From assembly GCF_001886715.1 (NCBI RefSeq), contig NZ_CP018082.1, positions 1,116,001-1,180,000 of the forward strand: a DNA stretch of 64,000 nt, written 5' to 3'. Made by a program: the position numbers and the translations under genes. This DNA comes from Nocardia mangyaensis (GTDB lineage: Bacteria; Actinomycetota; Actinomycetes; Mycobacteriales; Mycobacteriaceae). This document shows positions 26,847-34,127 of the stretch, piece after piece; the stretch's first letter is position 1; each line of letters begins with the position of its first letter. The notes under the pieces were generated by a model. That model had not been told where the DNA came from and made no database searches. It worked only from the letters and a program-made list of their open reading frames with translations.

Positions 26847-27895
26847 TTCGCCGAATCCTCGGTGTGCTGTGCGGGCGTCGGCGCGGTACCGGGTTCCCGG
26901 GGCCACGCCGACGGATCCTGGGTGCCGAGCAGCCCGGCGACCGTGCCGCCGAGGGTCGCTGTGACCGCTACCGCGGCGAGGAGTTTTCGGCGCCCCGGCC
27001 GCTGCGGACCGTCGCGGGGCGCCAGGGCGGCGCCGGTCCGCAGACGCGGCATCCGCAACCGGGCCGCCGGGCGACGTGTGGCCAGCAGTACCGCGCCACG
27101 CGCCGACACGTACTCCGGCTCGGGGTCGTACACGATCGGCAATCCGATCAGCTCGGCCAGGCCCGCGCGCAGATTGGGACTGCGGCTACACCCGCCGAGC
27201 AGCACCAGCGCGCCGGGGCGCCGCCCGGTCTCCTCGGTCACCTGCCGGACGAACGAGGCCGAATGGCGCAGGCCCGCCGCGCACAGGTCCGCCAGGTCGC
27301 TGCGGGTCACCACCGCCCGTCCGCCGGTGTCGGTATCGGTGGCGGTGACCACTCTGGCCTGGCTCAGCGCTTCCCGGTGCGCGCGACTGGTGCGGGCGTC
27401 GGCGTCGACGCCCCCGCGGGCCAGCCGCCGGCGCACCAGAGTGTCGTAGCCGTCGCCGCTGGGCACCGTGCTGCGTCGGCTCGCCAGGATGGCGTCGGTG
27501 CGGCAGTCGGCATGGGTGACCGTCAGGCCGGAGCAGCCGAGGTCGTAGAGGATCACCGAGTCGGTATCGGGCAGCAGCCCGGTGAAGCGCAGATAGCGCA
27601 GCTGGGCCAGCGGCTCGTCCACGATGTCGATATCGGACTGGCCCGCCGCCGCGCGGATCGCTTCGGCGTGCAGTTCGCTGCGGCAGGTGACCGCGGTGCC
27701 GGTGACACACTCGTCGCGCGCCAGCGCGGCCGCGCGCATCCGGTGAATCGCCGTCAACACCGGCTCCTCAACCGGGCCACCCGCTCGGCGCGGCACCTGC
27801 GCCCGATCCAGCGGTGACAGGTGCGGCTGATCGGAATGGGTCAGCACGGCGCGCGCGCCACCAGCGCCCGCCGACACTCCAAGGATCAGAACCAT
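26843..27895 (-). CDS. Hsp70/actin-like ATPase-fold protein with C-terminal membrane helix
   Basis: 350 residues. It keeps the outline of an Hsp70 nucleotide-binding domain: [15 protein letters not shown] (phosphate-1 region), [17 protein letters not shown] (phosphate-2, where DLGGGT would be expected) and [20 protein letters not shown] (adenosine motif). There is no substrate-binding domain; instead a Pro/Arg linker leads to one hydrophobic helix near 304-324 and an extracytoplasmic tail. Actinobacteria have several such membrane-anchored Hsp70-like proteins of unknown role. The altered phosphate-2 loop makes ATPase activity uncertain. Confidence 0.78.
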   Translation of the reverse strand: MVLILGVSAGAGGARAVLTHSDQPHLSPLDRAQVPRRAGGPVEEPVLTAIHRMRAAALARDECVTGTAVTCRSELHAEAIRAAAGQSDIDIVDEPLAQLRYLRFTGLLPDTDSVILYDLGCSGLTVTHADCRTDAILASRRSTVPSGDGYDTLVRRRLARGGVDADARTSRAHREALSQARVVTATDTDTGGRAVVTRSDLADLCAAGLRHSASFVRQVTEETGRRPGALVLLGGCSRSPNLRAGLAELIGLPIVYDPEPEYVSARGAVLLATRRPAARLRMPRLRTGAALAPRDGPQRPGRRKLLAAVAVTATLGGTVAGLLGTQDPSAWPREPGTAPTPAQHTEDSAN

Positions 27896-28044
27896 GGGCT
27901 ACATCGTGGCCCGTCGCCGGTCACCTGCCAAGCGATTCGGCCGGTAATTCGACGGTCGGACCCGAAGTCGCGTGTAATGCGAGGTTCGCGGCATTCGAGG
28001 CCGGAAACTCGGCCGATGCCCGCGCAAGGGTGTGGACCGTGCGA

Positions 28045-28632
28045 CTATCCGCTGCCGGTGCCGGCCGATGCCTCACCCGCTGGTCGCGAAGTCGACGGGA
28101 ATGCCGGGCTTTTCACCCCATCGGCAGCGAAATCGCCTGCATCGTGGCGGAATTGGGCGAGCAGCTCCAGCAGTTGCCTGCCCTGCTCGGGCGGCAGACC
28201 CGGTTCGGCGAAGACCTCGACGTTGAGCGCTTCCGTCGCCGCGGCGACGGATTCCCTTCCCGCATCGGTGATTTCGATGAGAGTGGCCCGTCGGTCACTG
28301 GGATGGGGAACCCGGCGCACCAGTTCGGCCGCCTCCAGCCGATCGACGGTATTGGTGACGCTGGTGGGATGCACCTGCAGTCGCGCGCTGGCCTTCGCCA
28401 TCGGTAAGGCGCCGGTCCGGCTGAAGCTGAGCAACTGCAGGAGCTCGTAGCGGGAGAAGGTCAGCCCCGAGGGCTTGAGCGCGTCGTCGACGCGGGCCAT
28501 CACGATCTGCTGAGCCCGGACCAGCGAGGTCACCAGTGCCATGCCATCGGCGACGGAGCCCCACCCGTGCTGCACCCACTGGCGGTGCGCCTCGGCGATG
28601 GGGTCATGGGGAAGCGGTCTGGGCCGTGACAT
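28045..28632 (-). CDS. MarR-family regulator
   Basis: 195 residues. Winged helix core: YELLQLLSFSRTGALPMAKA, RLQVHPTSVTNTVDRLEAAE and the wing RRVPHPSDRRATLIEITDAG, all typical of MarR. The N-terminal about 30 residues (PIAEAHRQWVQHGWG) are found in actinobacterial MarR proteins. No divergent target gene is adjacent; the nearest neighbour upstream is tRNA-Cys, so its regulon cannot be guessed. Start at ATG 28632. Confidence 0.88.
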   Translation of the reverse strand: MSRPRPLPHDPIAEAHRQWVQHGWGSVADGMALVTSLVRAQQIVMARVDDALKPSGLTFSRYELLQLLSFSRTGALPMAKASARLQVHPTSVTNTVDRLEAAELVRRVPHPSDRRATLIEITDAGRESVAAATEALNVEVFAEPGLPPEQGRQLLELLAQFRHDAGDFAADGVKSPAFPSTSRPAGEASAGTGSG

Positions 28633-28672
28633 GATTCCGATCATTCCACGACCCAGCCGCAATCCGGCACAG

Positions 28673-28744
28673 AGCGAGCGGCGGGAATCGAACCCGCGTG
28701 AACGGCTTTGCAGACCGTTGCCTCAACCACTCGGCCACGCCCGC
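28673..28744 (-). tRNA. tRNA-Cys (GCA)
   Basis: 72 nt folding as a tRNA: acceptor stem GCGGGCG pairs with CGCTCGC (one G-U), D arm GCCGAGTGGTTGAGGC, anticodon loop TCTGCAA giving anticodon GCA, T arm GCGGG-TTCGATT-CCCGC, and discriminator base U, as expected for tRNA-Cys. No CCA is encoded. Confidence 0.95.
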
Positions 28745-28812
28745 CTCGCCCATGATGATGCCGGTTGCGGGCGCTCGCGCCGAGGGTTGCGATCAGCGTG
28801 ATCCGATCTCGG

Positions 28813-29400
28813 TCAGCGGCGCATGGCCGGTGCCGAACAGATCTTCCAGGTGCCGTCCTCGTTCAGCAGGTGCTCTTCGGTGCTGTCCTCGGTATTGGGC
28901 TCGGAGCCCTCGACCGTGAGAGTCAACTCGCCGACCACTGTCGCCTTGGCGGTGTCTCCGGTGATGACGATGTCGGTGACTTCGTCGATGACCACCGAGA
29001 CCGAGGCGCTGTCGAACTGCTGACGCTGCTCGGCGCTGAGATTGTCGATCTCGCTGCGATCGGCCTGGCAGGCCAGCTGCGCGGCGGCGATGAAACCGTC
29101 GCTGTCGAGGGTGTCGTAGAAGTCGCGGATGGCGACCTCGATCTTCTTCTCGTCCGAGGCCAGCGGCGTGCGGCCCTGCATGGTGAGCACGATGCCGGTG
29201 ATCAGCGCCCCGATCACCACCAGCGCGACGACGCCGAGCGTGATGAACAGCCCGGTGCGGCTCTTCTTCGGCGGCTGGGGTGGGGGAAAGACATCCGGCC
29301 CCGGCTGACCGGGCGGCGGCCCACCCGGCCCGGAACCGGCGTGCGGATAGCCGGGCGGCCCGGAGGGCAGGTTCTCGGGAAGATCTGGTGGATTCGTCAT
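28813..29400 (-). CDS. Single-pass membrane protein with NTF2-like extracellular domain
   Basis: 195 residues: a Pro/Gly-rich cytoplasmic N-terminus (1-45, many PPG and PPQ), one transmembrane helix near 50-74 (GLFITLGVVALVVIGALITG), then an outside domain of about 120 residues (IEVAIRDFYDTLDSDGFIAA, ending GTWKICSAP) of the DUF4878/NTF2-like type. Such proteins are common in Nocardia, Rhodococcus and Mycobacterium; role unknown. Confidence 0.8.
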   Translation of the reverse strand: MTNPPDLPENLPSGPPGYPHAGSGPGGPPPGQPGPDVFPPPQPPKKSRTGLFITLGVVALVVIGALITGIVLTMQGRTPLASDEKKIEVAIRDFYDTLDSDGFIAAAQLACQADRSEIDNLSAEQRQQFDSASVSVVIDEVTDIVITGDTAKATVVGELTLTVEGSEPNTEDSTEEHLLNEDGTWKICSAPAMRR

Positions 29401-29477
29401 GGCCCGCTCCTGTTGTCACCGGGGCGAGGCCCCGAATCCTGTGGAACCGTGCGTGATCAAACCTGACTGCAAACAAA

Positions 29478-29507
29478 CGAGGCCCCGACCAAGCGGACGG
29501 GGCCTCG
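29478..29507 (-). terminator. Original terminator of tRNA-Arg(CCG), displaced by the element
   Basis: Perfect 10-bp stem CGAGGCCCCG / CGGGGCCTCG with a 10-nt loop. On the minus strand it is followed by a U-rich run (GTTTGTTT). It lies just beyond the left 48-bp att repeat, exactly where the 3' end of the tRNA gene would have been before insertion. Confidence 0.8.
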
Positions 29508-29513
29508 AACTGT

Positions 29514-29561
29514 TGTGCCCTCGGCAGGATTCGAACCTGCGGCCTTCTGCTCCGGAGGCAG
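29514..29561. repeat. Left (distal) attachment site of the AICE
   Basis: 48-bp direct repeat identical to 39930-39977. It is the 3' portion of tRNA-Arg(CCG), from the anticodon arm to 2 nt past the discriminator base. The rest of the tRNA is missing here, so this is a leftover att copy and not a tRNA gene. Confidence 0.93.
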
Positions 29562-30396
29562 CCTCGGCCCGTCCAGGCGAGTCCTGCGAATACTGTCGGC
29601 GTACCGTAACCTGCGGGTTCAGTCCGGCGAAATCCGGGGTTGTCCGGGGTACTTGTGACAACGTGGTGACACTGAGCGGCGGGGGAGTGGGTCCGTTCTT
29701 GGCCCTGTGCTGGGTTGGGATGCGCATACCGGGGCTGGCTCACCGCCTGCCCGATAAGGCCTGCCGTTCACGCGCAGAGGCTCACAGGTCAAGGGTGGCG
29801 AATGCCATCACGTAGTGACGCCATCGGCGCCCTTGAGGTGTGAGGGGCGCGGGATCACAATGCAGGCCAACCCAGACCAGGGCCACGCGGCCACCGGTCG
29901 CGATACCACCACCCTCACCGCGCGGATTCCGTTCAGCAATTCACTCGCACCTGGTGACCGGCCAACGTGATTGGGAACTATGCCGGCCTTTTCGGCTGGG
30001 ACCGGTGACGGTTCGGTGACCACCTGCACGGGTTCGGCAGGCTGGTCCTATGAGGCAAGCGACGAAGTCGTGCGGCAGTACGTATGCGACTCGGTGCGCT
30101 GGTGACCGTCGATCGGGCAGGATGTCGACCGATTCGGGCTCGGGAGTTCGTTCAGCCATTCCGGCGGGGACCACGTCGGCCTCGTCTGCTGCTCGGGTCG
30201 ATGCGGTAGAGGGCTTTCAGGAGCTCTGGCGTCTGCTGATAGCGCGTGCTCGTCGCCGACGTGCCGACCCGCCGCGCGACCGCCGTTCAGGGAGCGCGCT
30301 GCGGGTCGCAGCGCGGCGGCGGCGCGCACGCGCCGCCGCAGGCGCCCTTGACTCTATATAGCGAATTTCAGCAACAACTCTGTGAAGGTGGCTGGT
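29562..30396. other. Gene-free left arm of the AICE
   Basis: About 835 bp without a gene I can support. It contains a candidate integrase arm site TTGTGACAAC at 29653-29662 followed by GTGACA, and two abutting perfect stem-loops at 30295-30339. A short minus-strand frame (about 29941-30159, starting MAERTPEPESVDILPD) looks weakly protein-like but has no ribosome site and no known relatives I can name. Cis-acting transfer or replication functions are plausible for this stretch. Confidence 0.6.
30295..30339. repeat. Two abutting perfect stem-loops
   Basis: Stem-loop 1 (30295-30315): CGCGCTGCG-ggt-CGCAGCGCG. Stem-loop 2 (30316-30339): GCGGCGGCGCG-ca-CGCGCCGCCGC. They touch with no base between them. 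They lie 57 bp beyond the stop of the minus-strand regulator operon, so a double terminator is possible, but there is no U-run. A replication or transfer origin signal is the alternative. Confidence 0.65.
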
Positions 30397-30941
30397 TCAG
30401 GCTTTCGGGCGCCGGATTTGGCTGATCCTGCCCTTGGTCAGACCGAGGTGCTGGCTGATCTCTGTCACGGTGAGACCGGCTGCGTAGGCATCGTCAATAG
30501 CGGCTTGGCGGATGCTGGATAGCTCGATAGCTCGGCAAGGCGGATTTGGTACTGGGTGCTCAGCTCGGTCGCGAGTCTCGCACGACGAATCGGGTCAGCA
30601 GTGGCGCGGATTCGGTCGATCTCGGCGATCGGGCCTTGAGGCACAGCAACGTGGTCGTCCGGGAGTTGCTCGGCAACAAAGGAACCTCGTCGTGGGACAG
30701 TCCGTATGAGACCCCTCGACTTCAGCAGGCGGATCACTTCGCGAATGACGATGCCTGAGACGCCGTATCGCTGAGCCATCTCGGACTGACTGGGTAGGGC
30801 TGAGCCTGGAAGCAGAGAACCATTGTGAATCTGCCGCGTGTAGTCGTCGGCGATACGTTCGTAGGCATGCCTGTCGGGGCTGCCGGGCTCGGATCGGGTC
30901 AACGCGGCTCCTCGGGGCGCAGCATCAGTCGAGTGTGACAT
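30397..30941 (-). pseudogene. GntR-family regulator broken by an 8-bp tandem duplication
   Basis: The intact part (start 30941) has a GntR winged helix: YERIADDYTRQIHNGSLLPG, LPSQSEMAQRYGVSGIVIRE and IRTVPRRGSFVAEQ. At 30518-30533 the octamer gatagctc occurs twice in tandem. Reading through it shifts the frame and ends the protein after 158 residues with an unrelated tail. Removing one octamer restores a 178-residue protein whose end reads AYAAGLTVTEISQHLGLTKG then RISQIRRPKA, a clear helix-turn-helix, to the stop at 30397. So the C-terminal DNA-binding motif has been lost by a recent slip. The truncated form could still bind through its N-terminal domain. Confidence 0.82.
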
Positions 30942-30971
30942 GACTTGGCGACGGATCGAAGCGGCAGTGGA

Positions 30972-31640
30972 TCAAGTGGGGAGAAGCCGAGATGTGTACC
31001 CGGCGTTGACAAGTCGGTCATAAGCGTCTTTGACGGGTGTTGGAACTTCTTGCTCGATGGCCCAGCCGCGCTCGGGGTACAGCCAGATGCGCTGAGTGTC
31101 GCCGACCAGCATGTCGATGACACGGTCGGCGTCGCCGATGGCGGCAATGTACTCGCCGAGTTCGAGAGGGAGCGACGAGCATATGACCTCGACATCCGGC
31201 CAGTGCTTGCGGAATATGGCGTAGCTACGTCGCTGCTGGTATGGCCTCGATATGAGAGTCGCGGATCGGATCGAGTCGACCAGCCCGTGATCGGCAAGGA
31301 GGGCTCGTGTGAAATCGATGTTCTCGCTGGTGTTCGTGGCTCTTGGCTCGAGGAGGATGGCCTCGGATGGCACTCCCTGTTCGATGGCGTGTTCCCGGTA
31401 GTGAACGGCTTCGCCCCGTGGGAATCGTTCGACTGTTGTGGGTGCATTCGCGCCGGTGAACACGATGAGGGGGAACATGCCGGCCTGATAGAGGTGTGCG
31501 GTGTGGGTGGCAACACCCAGATCATGGCTACCGAGACCGATGCCGACGTCGGTCGGTCGAACGTCATGGTGGAGTTGGTTGTACTGCCACAGCGTTTCGA
31601 CGTCGGGCCGAACCGCGGCGGGATAGGCGGTTGTCGGCAT
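30972..31640 (-). CDS. YdcF/DUF218-family protein carried by the AICE
   Basis: 222 residues, no signal peptide or membrane segment. DUF218 features: IGLGSHDLGVA in place of the usual LGG, PLIVFTGANAP, GEAVHYREHAIEQGV, and LEPRATNTSENIDFTRALL, then ATLISRPYQQRRS. The family includes SanA/ElyC-like and YdcF proteins; some bind nucleotides such as S-adenosylmethionine, but the cytoplasmic ones have no agreed function. It lies 12 bp after the korSA-like gene on the same strand. In pSAM2 the gene next to korSA is pif, a Nudix immunity protein; here a DUF218 protein takes that place. Start at ATG 31640 with GAGAGG upstream. Confidence 0.82.
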   Translation of the reverse strand: MPTTAYPAAVRPDVETLWQYNQLHHDVRPTDVGIGLGSHDLGVATHTAHLYQAGMFPLIVFTGANAPTTVERFPRGEAVHYREHAIEQGVPSEAILLEPRATNTSENIDFTRALLADHGLVDSIRSATLISRPYQQRRSYAIFRKHWPDVEVICSSLPLELGEYIAAIGDADRVIDMLVGDTQRIWLYPERGWAIEQEVPTPVKDAYDRLVNAGYTSRLLPT

Positions 31641-31652
31641 CGGTGGCACCTC

Positions 31653-32423
31653 TCAGTCGGGCAGCTTGAAGTCGTACGTCCAGTAGAACCGGGAGGCCGC
31701 GTGGACGCCGCGTGCGAACTCGATCAGAACATCCTCGGCGGTATAGGTCTGTCGGACAAGGATCATCACCGGTTCGCCGGAAGGTAGGTCCAACTTTTTG
31801 GCCTCTTCGGGCGTTGGCATGCGCGCAGAGATCGTCTCGGTCATGTGGTCGGGCTCGTATCCCTGCAGGGTGAGGACCGCGAACCCGCCACCCCGTCCGG
31901 CGGGACCTGCGGTCGGGTCGACGAGCGGCGTTCCTTCGACGTGTTCGGGGAGGTAGTAGCTGGTGAGTGTGTGTGTTGGTCGGCCTGCATCGCTCACCGT
32001 GCGGGCACGTTCGTACACGTTGGTACCCACCGGGATTCCGTAGGCCTCGGCGACCTCGGCGTCGGCTTCGATCAACTGGACGGTGTTCGTCTGGTCCGTG
32101 AGTTTCCACGGTCGGCCCGATGCCTCACGATCGGCAACGAACGCGACCGTGTCGCCGAACTTCCACTTCCTCTTGGCGTAGCGTTCGGTGCCCTGACGTC
32201 GCATCGGGGGATGCTCGCGGACCACGGTGCCCCGGCGCCGGATCGGTGTAACCAGGCCTTCGCTTTCGAGTAGCCCGACCGCCTGGCGGACCGTCTTCAC
32301 GTTCACGCCGTATTGCTCTGCCAGATCTCCCTGCTTCGGCAGATTGGATCCTGGCAGATACTCGCCTGCCTTGATCGCGTCCCGCAGCGTAGCCGCGAGC
32401 TCCCGATATCCGGTCGTGCCCAT
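31653..32423 (-). CDS. GntR/UTRA transcriptional repressor (KorSA-like)
   Basis: 256 residues: GntR winged helix in the first about 75 (LPKQGDLAEQYGVNVKTVRQ, then PIRRRGTVV) and a UTRA effector domain from about 95 to 245 (ERARTVSDAGRPTHTLTSYY, MTETISARMPTPEEA). In pSAM2, KorSA of this type represses pra and so keeps the element integrated. Here it is divergent from a Pra-like gene and the gap holds two operator palindromes on the pra promoter, which supports the same role. Start ATG at 32423. Confidence 0.88.
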   Translation of the reverse strand: MGTTGYRELAATLRDAIKAGEYLPGSNLPKQGDLAEQYGVNVKTVRQAVGLLESEGLVTPIRRRGTVVREHPPMRRQGTERYAKRKWKFGDTVAFVADREASGRPWKLTDQTNTVQLIEADAEVAEAYGIPVGTNVYERARTVSDAGRPTHTLTSYYLPEHVEGTPLVDPTAGPAGRGGGFAVLTLQGYEPDHMTETISARMPTPEEAKKLDLPSGEPVMILVRQTYTAEDVLIEFARGVHAASRFYWTYDFKLPD

Positions 32424-32503
32424 GAGCCTTCCCTTCTCCTCGACTGTGAAGTCGGCTCGTCCATTAAGAGTAGCTGTAAGTGTGCAGGGAGGGTCCGACA
32501 CTC

Positions 32504-32521
32504 AATAGAGGTGGTTCTATT
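32504..32521. promoter_or_regulatory. KorSA-type operator 1 (over the -35 of pra)
   Basis: Perfect inverted repeat AATAGA-ggtggt-TCTATT. Its last two bases are the first two of the TTGACA -35 box, so bound repressor would block polymerase. A near-identical copy lies 42 bp downstream, four helical turns away, on the same face. Confidence 0.75.
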
Positions 32522-32548
32522 GACAGCTCTCGGTCGCTGGTGTCCAAT
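32520..32548 (+). promoter_or_regulatory. Promoter of the pra-led operon
   Basis: TTGACA (32520-32525), 17-bp spacer, TCCAAT (32543-32548; 4 of 6 to TATAAT). It points at the Pra-like gene 84 bp away. Operator 1 overlaps the -35 and operator 2 overlaps the -10 box. Confidence 0.65.
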
Positions 32549-32563
32549 AGAGGTGGTTCTAAT
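32546..32563. promoter_or_regulatory. KorSA-type operator 2 (over the -10 of pra)
   Basis: AATAGA-ggtggt-TCTAAT, one mismatch from the perfect palindrome at 32504-32521; 16 bases plus the flanking C are identical between the two copies. Confidence 0.72.
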
Positions 32564-32631
32564 CACTGATGCGACCATCCTCCGCCAGGCGCACCGCTCG
32601 CTCTGGCTCACCAGCACAGGAGTTGATTCCA

Positions 32632-33078
32632 ATGGCACTCAAGGACATGTGGATTCCCACCGACTTCGCCGCCGTCTTCCCCCAGGGGTTGATGCTCGTC
32701 GGCAACATCGAGCCGGACGAGGAGTTCAGCTCGGACCGCAACGCGCCCAAGCGGCAGAAGATCGACATGGACCGCGACGGCAACGGTTCCCGTAAGCGGA
32801 TGTGGAAGGCCACGGTCATGGACCCGGCCGGTGCGGGCAAGGGTGCGAAGAACACCGGCCTGGACATCACCTTCGTCTCCGATGTCGTTCCGGTGCCGTC
32901 TGCGGATGAGGTGATGCCCGGCTTCCGGCCGATCCAGTTGGAAGGGCTGATGCTCAAGCCGCGTGTGGTCGGCAACGGTGAGTTCAAGTCGATCGGGTTC
33001 TACATCCGTGCGACCGGCATTGTCGGTGACAACTCGGGTGCGAAGGTCAACGAGCCTGCCGCCCGCAAGGCCGCGTGA
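32632..33078 (+). CDS. pra: Pra-like activator of AICE replication, integration and excision
   Basis: 148 residues. The pattern FAAVFPQGLMLVGNIEPDEE near the N-terminus and the short beta-rich body with MWKATVMDP and LDITFVSD resemble proteins annotated as plasmid replication, integration and excision activators, the pSAM2 Pra group. In pSAM2, Pra switches on the rep-xis-int operon. Position supports the call: first gene of the rightward operon, behind a promoter with two operators, divergent from korSA. CAGGAG lies 15-20 bp before the ATG. The homology is from memory of the family, so the call is moderate. Confidence 0.68.
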   Translation: MALKDMWIPTDFAAVFPQGLMLVGNIEPDEEFSSDRNAPKRQKIDMDRDGNGSRKRMWKATVMDPAGAGKGAKNTGLDITFVSDVVPVPSADEVMPGFRPIQLEGLMLKPRVVGNGEFKSIGFYIRATGIVGDNSGAKVNEPAARKAA

Positions 33079-33083
33079 TCGTC

Positions 33084-33350
33084 ATGTCCTTCATCACCAC
33101 ACACACTGGCCTGTCCCACGGGATCGATGCCACCTATTCCGAGTCTCGCCCGACCAGGCACGACCCCACGACGATTGTTCCCGCCTACATCAGGGTCGAG
33201 TTCGTGACCGACTACGGTTCGGCCACTCTCCATCTGACGATGGAGGATGCGCGGGTTCTGGCTGAGCAGCTGCCCGGACTGCTGATGGCTCACGATGCTG
33301 CCGAGCATGCCGCCAGGGAGCAGGCTGCCGCGATCGCTGAGGCGGCGTAG
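33084..33350 (+). CDS. Small AICE protein, unknown function
   Basis: 88 residues (91 if the GTG at 33075, which overlaps the pra stop, is used). A beta-rich first half (YIRVEFVTDYGSATLHLTME) leads into an amphipathic helix (DARVLAEQLPGLLMAHDAAE) and an Ala-rich tail. It resembles in outline the 55-residue product at 33960. Part of the rightward operon. Confidence 0.65.
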   Translation: MSFITTHTGLSHGIDATYSESRPTRHDPTTIVPAYIRVEFVTDYGSATLHLTMEDARVLAEQLPGLLMAHDAAEHAAREQAAAIAEAA

Positions 33351-33352
33351 TC

Positions 33353-33958
33353 ATGGGCACGGCGGATCAGCAGTCCTCGGGGATGCGGTGGGCTCGCTGG
33401 TCCGCCGTGCTGGTTTTGATCGGTATCGGTTCTGCGGCGTTCGTGTTGTCGTTCGCGGCGTTGCAGGACCTCGCGATCATGGGCGGCACCCCACCCGGTT
33501 TGGCGTGGCTGTTCCCGGTGATCGTGGACGGCACCATCATCCAGGCCACCATGGCCGTGATTGCTTTGCCGCCGAGATCGGCTGAGCACAGGTGGTTTTC
33601 CTGGATTCTGGTCGGTGGGGCCGTGGTCTCGGTGTCGAGCAACTCTGCCCATGCCTACCTGACTGGCCACGGCTACGGCGGTGCCCTGTTGGCCGCGATT
33701 CCCCCGCTGGCCCTGCTGATCGACACACATGGCCTTGTTCTGCTTCGCCGTGCGGCACATCACGACCCGGCTCCCGCTGCCGTGGTCGGACCCGCACCCG
33801 CAGCGACCGCTGATACCAACTCGCCTGACCTCGTGCCCTTGGCCGAGGCACCCACTCCGGCCCCGGCTTCGTTGCCGGTGCGCACCTTCCATACACCTCC
33901 GCGTGCGGCTGCGCCGTTGCTGCCTGTCGCGGTCCCGATCCCTACAGGGGGCAACTGA
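33353..33958 (+). CDS. DUF2637 membrane protein (plasmid spread, SpdA/SpdB-like)
   Basis: 201 residues, four hydrophobic helices in the first about 130 (AVLVLIGIGSAAFVLSFAAL; LAWLFPVIVDGTIIQATMAV; WFSWILVGGAVVSVSSNSAH; ALLAAIPPLALLIDTHGLVL), then a Pro/Ala-rich cytoplasmic tail. The PVIVDGTII pattern is the DUF2637 hallmark. In Streptomyces plasmids and AICEs these proteins belong to the intramycelial spread group next to tra. It follows the preceding stop by 2 bp. Confidence 0.83.
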   Translation: MGTADQQSSGMRWARWSAVLVLIGIGSAAFVLSFAALQDLAIMGGTPPGLAWLFPVIVDGTIIQATMAVIALPPRSAEHRWFSWILVGGAVVSVSSNSAHAYLTGHGYGGALLAAIPPLALLIDTHGLVLLRRAAHHDPAPAAVVGPAPAATADTNSPDLVPLAEAPTPAPASLPVRTFHTPPRAAAPLLPVAVPIPTGGN

Positions 33959-33959
33959 A

Positions 33960-34127
33960 ATGCGTGATTACTCGTTCAAGGTCGACTACTGCGAGCGGTC
34001 CGACCTGGTCATCTTCCGGCTCGGTTCCGGTGCTTTCTACCTGGCGCCGGTTGATGCGGCCAAGCTGGTCGACCAACTCACAGCCGCGCTCGATGTCTAC
34101 GCCGCGACGTTGAAGGCGGTGGCGTGA
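33960..34127 (+). CDS. 55-residue AICE protein, unknown function
   Basis: Reads MRDYSFKVDYCERSDLVIFR then LGSGAFYLAPVDAAKLVDQL, a beta-hairpin-plus-helix outline. Start 1 bp after the DUF2637 stop; its own stop TGA overlaps the ATG of the translocase gene by one base. The tight packing supports translation. Confidence 0.62.
   Translation: MRDYSFKVDYCERSDLVIFRLGSGAFYLAPVDAAKLVDQLTAALDVYAATLKAVA

Noticed and set aside
29514..29561. Second tRNA-Arg gene
   Set aside because: Only the 3' half is present; the acceptor 5' strand and D arm are missing. It is the leftover attachment site.
30050..30361. 103-residue plus-strand frame in the AICE left arm
   Set aside because: Its second half is the Arg/Ala translation of the GC-rich stem-loops, with no ribosome site or recognisable family.
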